Origin: MW101C3 sp943367595
Lineage (GTDB): Bacteria > Cyanobacteriota > Cyanobacteriia > PCC-6307 > Cyanobiaceae
Reading direction: 5' to 3'
NCBI GenBank assembly: GCA_943367595.1
Contig: CALRJS020000005.1
Span: 1-64,000, forward strand
Length of the DNA stretch: 64,000 bases
Shown in pieces: positions 46,880-55,990 of the stretch. The notes beneath the pieces are model-generated. The model had not been told where the DNA came from. It ran no database searches and saw only the letters and a list, made by a program, of their open reading frames with translations. Positions within the stretch are counted from its first letter, which is position 1. Each line of letters opens with the position of its first letter. The translations under genes and the position numbers were made by a program.

Positions 46880-47112
46880 CAAGTGCTATTTTATTCGGAC
46901 TTATCTTCGCTGCAAGCTCAGGTTCGGCCACGCGATGATGGAGAGCAGAGTCTTCCGATGGCAACAAGAGTGGCGGGGAGGACGCTGCTCGCGGCGGCGA
47001 ATGGAGCCGCAGCACTCCCAGCGCGAAAACAGTAGCAGGCAACACAACGTGCGGTGCACTTGCTCTTGCATTCCGCCTACCTTGTGGCATCGGATGCAAA
47101 GGAGGAAGGATC

Positions 47113-47262
47113 ATGCCTGCCATTGAACCCTCCATTTGTGGGCCTCTCCACGCCACTGGCCCGTTTCGCGTCACCCGTTGCATGAACGGCCCTCCTCACC
47201 TGAACCTTCCTGACACCGCACGGCCACAGACCGAGCCCCATGCCACGGGCGTTGCGGCATGA
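47113..47262 (+). CDS. 49-codon ORF coupled to the diguanylate cyclase
   Basis: Starts with an ATG 7 bases after a near-ideal GGAGG and ends in TGA overlapping the cyclase ATG as ATGA. The sequence MPAIEPSICGPLHATGPFRV followed by a Pro/His-rich tail has no family. It may be a small protein or a translated leader that sets cyclase expression. The strong ribosome site and exact overlap support translation. Confidence 0.5.
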   Translation: MPAIEPSICGPLHATGPFRVTRCMNGPPHLNLPDTARPQTEPHATGVAA

Positions 47263-48020
47263 AGGTGTCCATGAGGCAGCTGATCCAGAGCCTCGGCACC
47301 TTTGCCACGGTGCTGATCGTCACCTCCTTTTCGGTTGTTTGCTCCGTAGCGCTCACCTCAACCCTCTGTTTCTTCGAGCAATGTGAGGCCCCGCGGATCG
47401 CCATTGCCACTGCCATCGCCATTCCTTCGATGGTCGCACCGCTGGCTACCTGGCCGCTGGTGGGCCTGGTGATGCAGATCGACAGCCTGGAGAAGGAGAT
47501 GCGCGCGATGGCCACCTTCGACCAGCTGACAGGATTGCTGACGCGGCAGGCCATCTTTGCTCAGATTCAGCAAGCGATGCATCTGGCAGAGCGCGAGCAG
47601 CGCCATATCTCCGTGCTTGCGGTTGATCTGGATCGCTTCAAGGACATCAACGACACCCACGGCCACGCCGGCGGCGACGAAGTGCTCAGGAGCTTTGCCA
47701 TCACGGTGAAAGCGGTGCTGCGCAAGAGCGACTACCTCGGCCGCATCGGCGGAGAAGAATTCATCATCTTTCTTCCCAACACCTCAGAAGAGGCGGCGCT
47801 TGCACTCTCTGAGCGGCTGCATCAGGCCATTCGAAGCTCGCTGGTGGCCTACGAACAATCCTCCATTCGCTATTCAGCGAGCATGGGCCTCGTTTCCATG
47901 GTGCCCTCTGCCGAGGTGAGCCTTGAGGAAATTCTCAAGCGCGCTGATGAACTCCTTTATCTCGCCAAACGACAAGGCAGAGATTGCACCGTTTCCTACA
48001 ACGATGGCAAGCCAGGCTGA
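47259..48020 (+). CDS. membrane-bound diguanylate cyclase (GGDEF)
   Basis: 253 residues. Two membrane segments at about 10-35 and 46-72 are followed by a GGDEF domain starting FDQLTGLLTRQAIF. The active site GGEEF is at 164-168, metal Asp in VDLDRFKDIND, and the inhibitory site RKSD at 155-158 is intact, five residues before GGEEF. It makes cyclic di-GMP from GTP and should be product-inhibited. No EAL domain. Less GC-rich than its neighbours. The start overlaps the small ORF. Confidence 0.93.
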   Translation: MKVSMRQLIQSLGTFATVLIVTSFSVVCSVALTSTLCFFEQCEAPRIAIATAIAIPSMVAPLATWPLVGLVMQIDSLEKEMRAMATFDQLTGLLTRQAIFAQIQQAMHLAEREQRHISVLAVDLDRFKDINDTHGHAGGDEVLRSFAITVKAVLRKSDYLGRIGGEEFIIFLPNTSEEAALALSERLHQAIRSSLVAYEQSSIRYSASMGLVSMVPSAEVSLEEILKRADELLYLAKRQGRDCTVSYNDGKPG

Positions 48021-48053
48021 ACCCAGCCCCCCGTTTCTCCCTATCGATCCACC

Positions 48054-48530
48054 GTGTCCTACCTGCCGCTGCGGTTGCTTCCCGGTGAGGATCTTCGCCG
48101 TGCCCTGGAAGCCACGGCACCGGGCAGCGGTTCCTTCGTTGTTTCGGGCGTCGGCAGCCTCTGGCACCCCAGGCTCCGCTTCGCCGCCGCTGAAGCGGAA
48201 ACCCAGCTCGAAGGCCCGTTCGAAATCCTGTCGCTGTCGGGCTCGATCACGGCAGAGGGCGCCCACCTGCACATCGCCGTGGCCGATGGCCAGGGGCAGG
48301 TGGTCGGCGGCCATCTCTGCCATGGCAGCCGCGTGCGCACCACTGCGGAAATCCTGCTGGCCTGCCCCGATGGCTGGAAACTGAGCCGCCTGCACGACGC
48401 CACCACCGGCTACCTGGAACTCCACCGCCAGGCGCTGCCCGGCGAGATCGGGCCCTCCGGCGCGCAACCCACCGGCGCCCAACCCGTCGCCGCGCTTCCT
48501 GCCTGCGCGCCTGATCCACTGCGCGGTTGA
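48054..48530 (+). CDS. PPC/DUF296-domain protein
   Basis: 158 residues from a GTG. PPC (plant and prokaryote conserved) domain: LRLLPGEDLRRALEATAP, SGVGSLWHPRLRFAAAE and VADGQGQVVGGHLCHGSRVRTTAEILLA. PPC proteins form trimers and include AT-hook transcription factors in plants; bacterial ones have no agreed role. It starts 33 bases after the cyclase stop, so may be cotranscribed. The tail past residue 130 is Pro-rich. Confidence 0.85.
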   Translation: MSYLPLRLLPGEDLRRALEATAPGSGSFVVSGVGSLWHPRLRFAAAEAETQLEGPFEILSLSGSITAEGAHLHIAVADGQGQVVGGHLCHGSRVRTTAEILLACPDGWKLSRLHDATTGYLELHRQALPGEIGPSGAQPTGAQPVAALPACAPDPLRG

Positions 48531-48561
48531 TCCACAAGGAGCAGATGCCGGAGCTCCAGGT

Positions 48562-49251
48562 TCAGCCTGAAGCGTCCTCACCCGGGCCGGGGCTGAGGGT
48601 GATGCGGTGGCGCAGGTAGGCAACAGCCAGCTGCACCGTTTCCTGCAGCAACTGGGCGCGGAAGGGGGGCGCCTTCGCCAGCGACAGCCACAGCAGATTG
48701 CCCACCGTCTTCACCAGCACATAGGCCATCGTGCGGGCGTCGTCGTCGCTGAGCACGCAGCCTTCAGCGCCCACGCGGGCGACCAGGGCCGCCGACCAAT
48801 CCGCCACCAGGCGCACATCGGCCTCCTCCTCGATCGCCAGCAGATCGGCGGTGGCGCTCTGCGCCTCATTGAAGATCGCCTGATAGCCGGGATGGCTGGT
48901 GAAGAAGCGATCGGTGAGCGACACCATCGCTTCGATGTAGGAATCGAGCGGCAGCGCGGAGGCTTCGCTCTCTTCGAAGGCGGCCAGCTCCCGGTGCAGC
49001 TGCTCGCCGTAGCCGCGGGCCAGGCTGCGCAGAATCGCCGCCTTGTCGGGGAAGAACTGATAGAGGGAGCCGATCGGCACGCCGGCGTGCGCCGCGATCG
49101 CGTTGGTGGTGGTGCTGGCCACGCCCTCGGCCACGAACAGGGCCTCGGCCGCCTCCAGGATCCGCCGCACCCGTTCCTGGCTGCGGGCCTGGCGGGGCTG
49201 GCGGCGCAGGCCGGTGGTGGAAACCGGCGCAGGGGTGGAGCGCTGCGTCAT
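48562..49251 (-). CDS. TetR-family repressor
   Basis: 229 residues from the ATG at 49251. The HTH is RILEAAEALFVAEGVASTTTNAIAAHAGVPIGSLYQFFPDKAAILRSLA. The ligand domain is longer than usual. It is divergent from the Coq4-like/MFS pair, with a promoter and inverted repeat between, so it probably represses that pair. An upstream extension of the frame would add a hydrophobic leader not expected for a repressor. Confidence 0.93.
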   Translation of the reverse strand: MTQRSTPAPVSTTGLRRQPRQARSQERVRRILEAAEALFVAEGVASTTTNAIAAHAGVPIGSLYQFFPDKAAILRSLARGYGEQLHRELAAFEESEASALPLDSYIEAMVSLTDRFFTSHPGYQAIFNEAQSATADLLAIEEEADVRLVADWSAALVARVGAEGCVLSDDDARTMAYVLVKTVGNLLWLSLAKAPPFRAQLLQETVQLAVAYLRHRITLSPGPGEDASG

Positions 49252-49340
49252 GGCCGCAGCCAGGAGCAGGCCGGCACGGAGAGGGGCGCGAGCTGGGGCA
49301 CAGGCGCAGGCAAGCAAGACGAGCAATCCTCGCATTCCCA

Positions 49341-49369
49341 TTGACAAAGGCGAGGGGCGCTCATATTTT
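49341..49369 (+). promoter_or_regulatory. sigma-70 promoter for the Coq4-like/MFS pair
   Basis: TTGACA (49341-49346), 17-base spacer, TATTTT (49364-49369). Transcription should start near 49376, which favours the ATG at 49435 for the Coq4-like gene. Confidence 0.7.
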
Positions 49370-49384
49370 CATTGACGTGAGCAC
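49357..49384. promoter_or_regulatory. inverted repeat over the -10, candidate TetR operator
   Basis: GCGCTCA (49357-49363) and TGAGCAC (49378-49384) match in 6 of 7 positions with a centre over the -10 box, the usual position for TetR repression. Confidence 0.45.
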
Positions 49385-49434
49385 TCCTCATGTTCAGAGC
49401 TCACTGCCCGCACCGACCCTCCGCGCGCCCTTCC

Positions 49435-50283
49435 ATGGCCACCACCCTCTGGCAGTCCACCGCTCACGCCGCCGTCGCCCCAGCCACCGGCACAGGCACA
49501 GGCGCCGCAACGCACACGGGCGGCCCCGCCATCCAGGGCCCGAACGCCCCCGACCCGCTCTTCCGCATCCTCGGCACCATGCTTGCGATGAGCGGCGGTG
49601 ACACCAGCCTGGAGCTGGTGGGCGTGCTCACCGACGGGCTGCTCGCCACCCCCTCCTACGCACTGGCAGCGCAGCACCTGCGCCACGATCCCGGCTGCGC
49701 CGCTCTCATCGACGCCCGCTGGGTGCCGGGTCCGCATGACCTCGATCGACTGGCGGGCCTGCCGGTGGGCTCGCTCGGCCATGCCTATGCCGCCAGCCTC
49801 ACCCGGCTCGGCTACGACCCCGACCTGCACGCCGGCATGGAGGCCGGCAGCGAGGCGGCCTACGTGGAGGTGCGGCTCAGCCAGACCCACGACCTCTGGC
49901 ATGTGCTCACCGGCTTCGACACCTCGCTGCTCGGCGAGATCGGCCTGCAGGCCTTTCACCTCGGCCAGTTCCCCTATCCCCTGGGCGCCATGCTCACGGC
50001 CCAGGCGCTGCAGTCGATCACGCTGTTCGACCCCGAACAGCTGCCGGCACTGGTGCAGGCCATCCACACCGGGCTGCAGATGGGCCAGCAGGCCCGGCCC
50101 CTGTTCGCCCAGCGCTGGGAGGAGGGCTGGGAGAAGCCGCTGCAGCAGTGGCGCCAGGAGCTGAACCTCACGCCCGTGCCGGAGTGGGCCACCGCTTCAC
50201 CGCCCAGCTCCGGCAGCAGCGCCGCACAGCCCAGCACCGCCAGCAGCGCCACCCTCCTGCCGCTGGGGGCCGGGCAGCCATGA
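49435..50283 (+). CDS. Coq4-family protein
   Basis: 282 residues. The Coq4 metal motif HDLWHVLTGF (His152, Asp153, His156) and the downstream GEIGLQAFHLGQ with Glu168 are intact. In ubiquinone makers Coq4 organises or acts in ring modification, but cyanobacteria make plastoquinone, so the substrate is unknown. It is translated before an MFS exporter whose start overlaps its stop (ATGA), and both look controlled by TetR. That pairing suggests handling and export of a hydrophobic or aromatic compound. Confidence 0.88.
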   Translation: MATTLWQSTAHAAVAPATGTGTGAATHTGGPAIQGPNAPDPLFRILGTMLAMSGGDTSLELVGVLTDGLLATPSYALAAQHLRHDPGCAALIDARWVPGPHDLDRLAGLPVGSLGHAYAASLTRLGYDPDLHAGMEAGSEAAYVEVRLSQTHDLWHVLTGFDTSLLGEIGLQAFHLGQFPYPLGAMLTAQALQSITLFDPEQLPALVQAIHTGLQMGQQARPLFAQRWEEGWEKPLQQWRQELNLTPVPEWATASPPSSGSSAAQPSTASSATLLPLGAGQP

Positions 50284-51491
50284 CCTCCCTCCTGCTGCGG
50301 CATCAGCGTTTCCGCTGGCTCTGGCTGGGACAGACGGTGCTGTTCTGCGGCGTGCAGTTCTGGTTCGTGGCCATCACCTGGCTGATGCTGCAGCGCACCG
50401 GTTCGGGCAGCGCCGTGGCGCTGGTGCTGATGGCGGCGGCGCTGCCGCGGGGTCTGCTGATGCTGGTGGGGGGTGCCCTCAGCGATCACCATCCGCCCCG
50501 TGCCCTGGCGGTGCGGGCCAGCGCGGTGCTGGCGCTCTGTACCGCCGTGCTCACCCTGCTGGCCGCCCACGGGGCACTGACACTGGCGCCGGTGATGACG
50601 CTGGCGGCCCTGTTCGGCGCCGCCGAGGCCTGCGTCTACCCCGCCGCGATGGCCCTGCTTCCCCAACTGGTGCAGCCGCGGCTGTTGAACCGGGCGCACG
50701 CCTGGCTGCAGGGCAGCGAGCAGATCAGCAATGTGGTGGGTCCGGCCCTGGCAGGCGTGGCGCTGGCCATCGGCGGAGCCACGGCCGCGCTCGCCCTCGA
50801 TGCCGGTGTGCTGCTGTTGGCCGCCTGCTGCTTCATCCAGCTGCGACCCCGACCGGCCGCCTGGCACCGGGACCGCGCGGGCGGGCTGCTGCGCGGACTG
50901 CGCGAAGGCTGTGTGTTCGCCTGGCGCCACGGGGCGATCCGCACCGGTCTGGGGCTGATCGCGATGATCAACCTGGCCGTGCTCGGCCCGGTGGTGATCG
51001 GCGTGGTGGAGCTGGTGAGCCTGCGTTTCGGGGGCGGAGCTGCCACCTTCGGCGCGCTGCAGGCCGCCTACGGCGTGGGTGCCCTGGTCGGGGTGGCGCT
51101 GGCCGGCCGGCTCGACCGCTTCCGGCTGGATCAGCCCTCGTCGGCGCTGGGCTGGCTCTCCGTCGCCCTGGGGCTGGGCCTGCTGGGGCTGGCCGCCGCC
51201 GGCGACGCCTGGGTGGCCGCTGCCGTGCTGGCGGCGATGGGGGTGGGCGGGGGCCTGGTGGGCGTGATGGCCACGGTGTGGCTGCAGCGGGAAACGCCGG
51301 CAGCGCTGCAGGGCCGCGTGATGGCGCTGGCGATGGTGGCCGGGGTGGCCTTCGATCCGCTCTCCCAGGCCCTGGCGGGCCTGCTGCTGGATGTGTCGCT
51401 CACGGCGGTGTTCCTCACGGGCGGCGGCGCCCTGCTGCTCACCGCCCTGCTGGTGCTGCGCCCCGTACGAGCCGGTGGCGTTCACCCCTAG
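50280..51491 (+). CDS. MFS exporter (EntS-like)
   Basis: 403 residues with about 12 hydrophobic segments. The motif GGALSDHHPPRALAVRAS after the second helix is the MFS A-motif variant of EntS-like exporters. It starts inside the stop of the Coq4-like gene and belongs to the TetR-controlled pair. The probable cargo is a small lipophilic compound, with siderophore or drug export as family alternatives. Confidence 0.88.
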   Translation: MTSLLLRHQRFRWLWLGQTVLFCGVQFWFVAITWLMLQRTGSGSAVALVLMAAALPRGLLMLVGGALSDHHPPRALAVRASAVLALCTAVLTLLAAHGALTLAPVMTLAALFGAAEACVYPAAMALLPQLVQPRLLNRAHAWLQGSEQISNVVGPALAGVALAIGGATAALALDAGVLLLAACCFIQLRPRPAAWHRDRAGGLLRGLREGCVFAWRHGAIRTGLGLIAMINLAVLGPVVIGVVELVSLRFGGGAATFGALQAAYGVGALVGVALAGRLDRFRLDQPSSALGWLSVALGLGLLGLAAAGDAWVAAAVLAAMGVGGGLVGVMATVWLQRETPAALQGRVMALAMVAGVAFDPLSQALAGLLLDVSLTAVFLTGGGALLLTALLVLRPVRAGGVHP

Positions 51492-51524
51492 CCTTGGCGC
51501 CGAAAATCCTGCCGCTGCCCCGCC

Positions 51525-52571
51525 GTGCCCAGGCTTTCCCCGCCTCAGCTGCTGATCGGCATGGGCGTCGCGGCGGCGCTGCTGGGCGGCGGCCTGCTGC
51601 TGCGCCCTGCCCTGGAGGCCTCGCGCGCCGCCGGCACCGACCCGGCCAGCACGCCAGCCACCCGGCCGGACCCCGCAGCGGCGGACAGCCTGGCGGTGGG
51701 GCCGCGCCTGCCGCAGCTGCCCACCGATCCGGCCCTGCCCACCCACGCCGACGGGCGCCACTACCCACTGGTGCCGGCGGATCCGCAGCAGCTGGCCACG
51801 CTGCTGGCGGCGGTGGAGGAGGCCCTGCGTGACGCGGCCACGCCCGCAGAGGCGCTGCCGGCCCTCGGCCATCAGCAGCAGGTGATCTACCGGGTGCTGG
51901 CGCACCGGCAACCGCTCGCCGCCGCGGTGCGCCATTCGCTGCCGCCCCGCTGGCTCAGCGTCTACGACCGGCACCTGCTGGCGCGGCGCTCCTTCCTGGC
52001 CATGCACCGCAGCGACCGGCGGCCCACCAGCCTGCCCAGCTGGCGCATCCTGCCGCCACCGCCAATGGAGCAGCTGGTGCGCTCCTACAAGCAGGCCGAG
52101 CAGGCCACCGGCATCGACTGGGAGGTGCTGGCGGCCGTGAACCTGGTGGAGAGCGGCATGGGGCGCATCGATGGGGTGTCGGTGGCGAACGCCCAGGGGC
52201 CGATGCAGTTCCTGCCCACCACCTGGGCCCAGCCCGGTGTGGGCAAGGGCAACATCCGCGATCCCCACGACGCCATCCAGGCCGCCGCCCGCTATCTGGT
52301 GCGCCGCGGCGGCCTCAAGGACATCCGCAAGGGCCTGTGGGGCTACAACAACAGCGACAACTACGGCCGCGCCGTGCTGGCCTACGCGTCGCTGGTCCAG
52401 GAAGACCCCCGCGCCCTGATCGGCCTCTACCACTGGGAAATCCACTACGCCGCCGCCGCCGGCGACCTGTGGCTGCCGGTGGGCTACGCCCAGAACCAGC
52501 CGGTCGCGGTGGCGGCCCATCTGCGGCGCCAGCCGGCCAGCGCACCGCCGCCGGGCTCCTCCGGCTACTGA
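51525..52571 (+). CDS. lytic murein transglycosylase (SLT type)
   Basis: 348 residues from a GTG. A membrane-anchor helix is near residues 8-28, then a Pro/Ala-rich linker. The SLT domain starts at about 195 with IDWEVLAAVNLVESGMGR; Glu209 is the catalytic acid. GVSVANAQGPMQFLPTTW and DPHDAIQAAARYL complete the fold. It cleaves peptidoglycan in the periplasm, making anhydromuropeptides. It starts 33 bases after the MFS gene. Confidence 0.9.
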   Translation: MPRLSPPQLLIGMGVAAALLGGGLLLRPALEASRAAGTDPASTPATRPDPAAADSLAVGPRLPQLPTDPALPTHADGRHYPLVPADPQQLATLLAAVEEALRDAATPAEALPALGHQQQVIYRVLAHRQPLAAAVRHSLPPRWLSVYDRHLLARRSFLAMHRSDRRPTSLPSWRILPPPPMEQLVRSYKQAEQATGIDWEVLAAVNLVESGMGRIDGVSVANAQGPMQFLPTTWAQPGVGKGNIRDPHDAIQAAARYLVRRGGLKDIRKGLWGYNNSDNYGRAVLAYASLVQEDPRALIGLYHWEIHYAAAAGDLWLPVGYAQNQPVAVAAHLRRQPASAPPPGSSGY

Positions 52572-52654
52572 GCCGGGTCGCGGCGCCGACCGGCGAATGG
52601 GGCGAGGCGTCACCGCCGGGGGCCAAACTGCTCACGACTGCGCCCGACACCTCC

Positions 52655-52912
52655 ATGGCCCTGGATCTCAATGACCCGGAGCTTGAGTTCTCCGACCTCG
52701 TGTACGCCTACCAGAGCTGGGTGATGGCGGTGATCAACGATGAAAAGCTGGGCGGCGAGGAAACCCTGCTCACCGACGACATCGCCGAGGACGCGCTCAA
52801 CGCCATGCGCTTCCTCTCCGGCGAGGTGACCTCCGCGATCGAAACCAGCCTCGCCCGCGTCTACGACGTGGATCCCGACGAACTGGCCAGCCTGCTGTTC
52901 CCGGAGGACTGA
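52655..52912 (+). CDS. small acidic conserved protein
   Basis: 85 residues, strongly acidic, helical (LEFSDLVYAYQSWVMAVINDEKL and LTDDIAEDALNAMRFLSGEV), ending DPDELASLLFPED. It resembles small cyanobacteria-specific proteins whose function is unknown. It sits in the run between the transglycosylase and the methyltransferase, 9 bases from the latter. Confidence 0.75.
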   Translation: MALDLNDPELEFSDLVYAYQSWVMAVINDEKLGGEETLLTDDIAEDALNAMRFLSGEVTSAIETSLARVYDVDPDELASLLFPED

Positions 52913-52921
52913 GCCGCGGCG

Positions 52922-53740
52922 ATGGCCCCCGACCGCTACGTGCTCGGCAGCTCCGACGCGGAGATCGAGCGGTTACGGCTGCAGCATGCGCTGTGGCTGC
53001 CTTCCGCCCGTGCGGCCTGGCAGCGCGCCGGGCTGCAGCCGGGCCAGGCGGTGCTGGATCTGGGCGCCGGGCCAGGCTTCTCCAGCCTGGAGCTGGCGCG
53101 GCTGGTGGGGCCCGGCGGGCGGGTGCTCGGCCTGGAGCTGAGCCCCACCTATCTGGATGTGGGCCGCGCGGCGGCCCAGTCCGCCGGGCTGCAGCAGCTG
53201 GAGCTGCGCGCCCACGACCTCAGCTGTGATCCGCTGCCGGCGGAAGGCTTCCAGCTGGCCTGGTGCCGCTGGGTGGCGATGTTCCTGCCCACGCTGGAGC
53301 CGCTGCTGGACGGGCTGTCCCGCTGCATGGCCGCAGGCGGGCGGGTGGTGCTGCACGAATACGTGCATTGGCGCAGCTTCGGGTTGTACCCGAACGGCGC
53401 AGCCGTGGCCCGTTTCGCCGAGGCCGCCTACGCCAGCTTCGAGGCGGCCGGCGGGGATCCGGATGTGAACCGGCGGCTGCCGGCCCTGCTGGCGGCGCGC
53501 GGCTTTCAGATCGATACCTTGCAACCGCTGGCGCTGGTGGGGCGGCCGGGCGATGCGGTGGCGCGCTGGCTGGAGCGCTTCGTGGTCACCTACGGGCAGG
53601 AGCTGATCCGCCAGGGCCGCTGGAGTGCCGAGGAGGCGGCCCTGGTGGCCGCCGAGATCAGCGCCGCCCACCGCCAGAGCGGCGCGCTTTGGGTGGCACC
53701 CACCGTGCTGGAGCTCCAGGCGACACAGTGGAACGCGTGA
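52922..53740 (+). CDS. class I SAM-dependent methyltransferase
   Basis: 272 residues. Motif I AVLDLGAGPGFSSLELARL and the ribose-binding GLELSPTYL, then WCRWVAMFLP and GGRVVLHEYVHW, typical of UbiE-like small-molecule methyltransferases. Substrate unknown. Its stop is directly followed by the ATG of the SDR gene, so the two act together by inference. Confidence 0.87.
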   Translation: MAPDRYVLGSSDAEIERLRLQHALWLPSARAAWQRAGLQPGQAVLDLGAGPGFSSLELARLVGPGGRVLGLELSPTYLDVGRAAAQSAGLQQLELRAHDLSCDPLPAEGFQLAWCRWVAMFLPTLEPLLDGLSRCMAAGGRVVLHEYVHWRSFGLYPNGAAVARFAEAAYASFEAAGGDPDVNRRLPALLAARGFQIDTLQPLALVGRPGDAVARWLERFVVTYGQELIRQGRWSAEEAALVAAEISAAHRQSGALWVAPTVLELQATQWNA

Positions 53741-54682
53741 ATGCCCGCCGCCCAGCCGCCCCCCATGCCCTGGACCGCTGACGCCATCCCCGACCAGAGC
53801 GGTCGGATCGCCTTGATCACCGGAGCCAACAGCGGCCTGGGGCTGGAATCAGCCCGGGCGCTGGCGGCCCATGGGGCCACCGTGGTGCTGGCCTGCCGCA
53901 GCCGGCGCAAGGGCGAGGCGGCCCGCAGCGAGCTGCTCGCCAGCGTGCGGGGCGGCGGCGGCCTGGAGGTGCTGGAGCTGGATCTGGCCGATCTGCAGAG
54001 CATCCGGCGCGCCAGCCAGTGGCTGGCCGACCAGTACGGCCGGCTGGATCTGCTGCTCAACAACGCCGGTGTGATGGCGCCGCCGCGCACGCTCACCCGC
54101 GATGGCTTCGAGCTGCAGTTCGGCACCAACCACCTGGGCCACTTCGCGCTCACCCTGCTGCTGCTGCCGCTGATGCGGGGCCGCAGCGACGCGCGGGTGG
54201 TGACGGTCACCTCCGGCGCGCAGTATTTCGGCCGCATCGCCTTCGACGACCTGGCGGCGGAGCAGCGCTACGACCGCTGGGCGGCCTACAGCCAGAGCAA
54301 GCTGGCGAATGTGATGTTCGCGCTCGAACTGCAGGAGCGGCTGGCCGCCGACGGCAGCGGCGTGGCCTCACTGGCCGCCCATCCCGGCCTGGCGCGCACC
54401 AACCTGCAGCCCGCCTCGGTGGCCGCCAACGGCTCGAAGCTGGAAGCGCTCAGCTACCGGCTGATGGATCCGCTGTTCCAGAGCGCCGCCATGGGCGCCC
54501 TGCCCCAGCTGCATGCCGCCACGGCCCCGAGCGCCAGGGGCGGTGAGCATTACGGACCGAATCAATGGGGCGGCATGCGCGGCTGGCCCACCCAGGTGCG
54601 GATCGCGCCGGCGGCCCTTGATGCTGCCCAGCGGCGGCAGCTGTGGGAGGTGAGCGAAGCGCTCACGGGAATCGGCCGATGA
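53741..54682 (+). CDS. short-chain dehydrogenase/reductase
   Basis: 313 residues. Cofactor motif TGANSGLG, NNAG motif LLNNAGVM, catalytic YSQSK (within WAAYSQSKLANVMFALEL) and an AHPG motif after it. It fits the retinol-dehydrogenase-like extended branch that reduces or oxidises lipophilic alcohols. A second SDR lies at 1844-2818. Its stop overlaps the start of the next gene (ATGA). Confidence 0.92.
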   Translation: MPAAQPPPMPWTADAIPDQSGRIALITGANSGLGLESARALAAHGATVVLACRSRRKGEAARSELLASVRGGGGLEVLELDLADLQSIRRASQWLADQYGRLDLLLNNAGVMAPPRTLTRDGFELQFGTNHLGHFALTLLLLPLMRGRSDARVVTVTSGAQYFGRIAFDDLAAEQRYDRWAAYSQSKLANVMFALELQERLAADGSGVASLAAHPGLARTNLQPASVAANGSKLEALSYRLMDPLFQSAAMGALPQLHAATAPSARGGEHYGPNQWGGMRGWPTQVRIAPAALDAAQRRQLWEVSEALTGIGR

Positions 54683-55980
54683 GGCAGCGCCTGCCGCTTG
54701 CAGGGAAAGCTGGCCCGCGGCGCTGGGGGCGGCTCGGCGCCGCGGTGGCGGTGCTGCTGGCGCTGAGCGGCTGTCAGGGAAGCATGGCGAACCTGCTGGG
54801 CCGTGAGCCGCTCTACGTCTACGTGGAGAAAACCGCGGGCTCCATCGGCAACCCCGCCCAGAACGAAGGCACCAGCAGCCAGTCGCAATTGCTGATCGAC
54901 GGCTTCCGCAAGCTCAACCCCAACGTCGACATCCACGTCAACCACTTTGCGGCCGATCGGATCGTGGAGGCCATGGCCTTTCGCCAGTCGCGCGGCCTGG
55001 GGCCCGATCTGGTGGTGAGCCCGGTGGTCACGGCGCTGCGGCTGCACGAGAGGGGGCTCACCGAAGCAGTGGCGTTGAACCCCGTGCAGTTCAATCGCCT
55101 GGCGCCCCGCTTCCGCAACGACTTCCTGATCGGCACCCGCTACCTGGCCATCCCGCTGCTGGCCAAGCCGCAGGTGGCCTGCTTCGATCGCCGCCGCGTC
55201 AGCGATCCACCCACCACGCTCACAGAGCTGCTGGAACTCAGCGCCAAGGGGCTGCAGGTGGGCCTGCCGCTGCAGCTCGCCGACCTGCTGTGGACCGCCA
55301 GCAGCTTCGACGCCGACGACACCCTGTTGCAGCTGGTGGAGCACCCGCCGAGCAAGAAGACGTCCACCCCTGTGCTGGTGTCTGCAGACGACCGCAGGCA
55401 ACTGGAGGAATGGCTGACCTGGCTGGCCGCCACCAACCTGCAGAGCAATGTGTCCTTCTCGGAAGACGACGCCGATCTGGTGGGCCAGCTGGAGCGAGGC
55501 GACCGGGACTGGATCAGCTGCAACGGCAACTGGCTGGAGCCGCTCAGCCGCAAGCTGGGCCAGAACCTGGGCATGTCGGTGCTGCCGGGGGCGGAGGGCC
55601 GTCCGGCGAAACCGATCACCGCCCTGCGGGTGTGGAGTTTCGGGCGCCATTCCACGGGCCGTCAACGGAAATTGGCAGAGGCCTTTGTGTTATTCAGCCT
55701 CAACCAGGTGAACCAGAGGGAGATGATGCTCTCCGCACCCGGCACGCTGCCGGTGAATCCCGATGTGCTGGTTCCCACCAAGAGTTCCCATCGCCTGGCG
55801 GCCCTGGCCACGAGCCTGGAGAACTCCCACATGCTGAACTTCAGCAACCCGGAGCAGACCGTGGCGGCCGCCCGGGCGATTGATTTCGTGCTGCAACGCA
55901 CGGTGCAGGGAGAGCTCACGCCGGCCGAGGCCACCGCCATGCTGCTCTCCCATCGCCCTGCTGCGGCGCTGGCACCGTGA
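54679..55980 (+). CDS. orphan extracellular solute-binding lipoprotein
   Basis: 433 residues. A lipoprotein signal ends in the lipobox LALSGC (Cys32). The mature protein is a MalE-type binding fold: DGFRKLNPNVDIHVNHFAADRIVEAMAFR, GPDLVVSPVV, AIPLLAKPQVACFDRR and a final domain with GTLPVNPDVL. No ABC permease or ATPase gene is next to it. It is coupled by overlap to the SDR gene and leads into an MscS channel. Sugar binding is likely from the family, but the ligand is unknown. Confidence 0.85.
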   Translation: MRQRLPLAGKAGPRRWGRLGAAVAVLLALSGCQGSMANLLGREPLYVYVEKTAGSIGNPAQNEGTSSQSQLLIDGFRKLNPNVDIHVNHFAADRIVEAMAFRQSRGLGPDLVVSPVVTALRLHERGLTEAVALNPVQFNRLAPRFRNDFLIGTRYLAIPLLAKPQVACFDRRRVSDPPTTLTELLELSAKGLQVGLPLQLADLLWTASSFDADDTLLQLVEHPPSKKTSTPVLVSADDRRQLEEWLTWLAATNLQSNVSFSEDDADLVGQLERGDRDWISCNGNWLEPLSRKLGQNLGMSVLPGAEGRPAKPITALRVWSFGRHSTGRQRKLAEAFVLFSLNQVNQREMMLSAPGTLPVNPDVLVPTKSSHRLAALATSLENSHMLNFSNPEQTVAAARAIDFVLQRTVQGELTPAEATAMLLSHRPAAALAP

Positions 55981-55990
55981 AGGGCGGCCG

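Noticed and set aside
49974..52613. Long open minus-strand frame (879 codons)
   Set aside because: Gln/Gly/His-rich composition and position opposite genes with clear families show it is an antisense shadow of GC-rich coding DNA.
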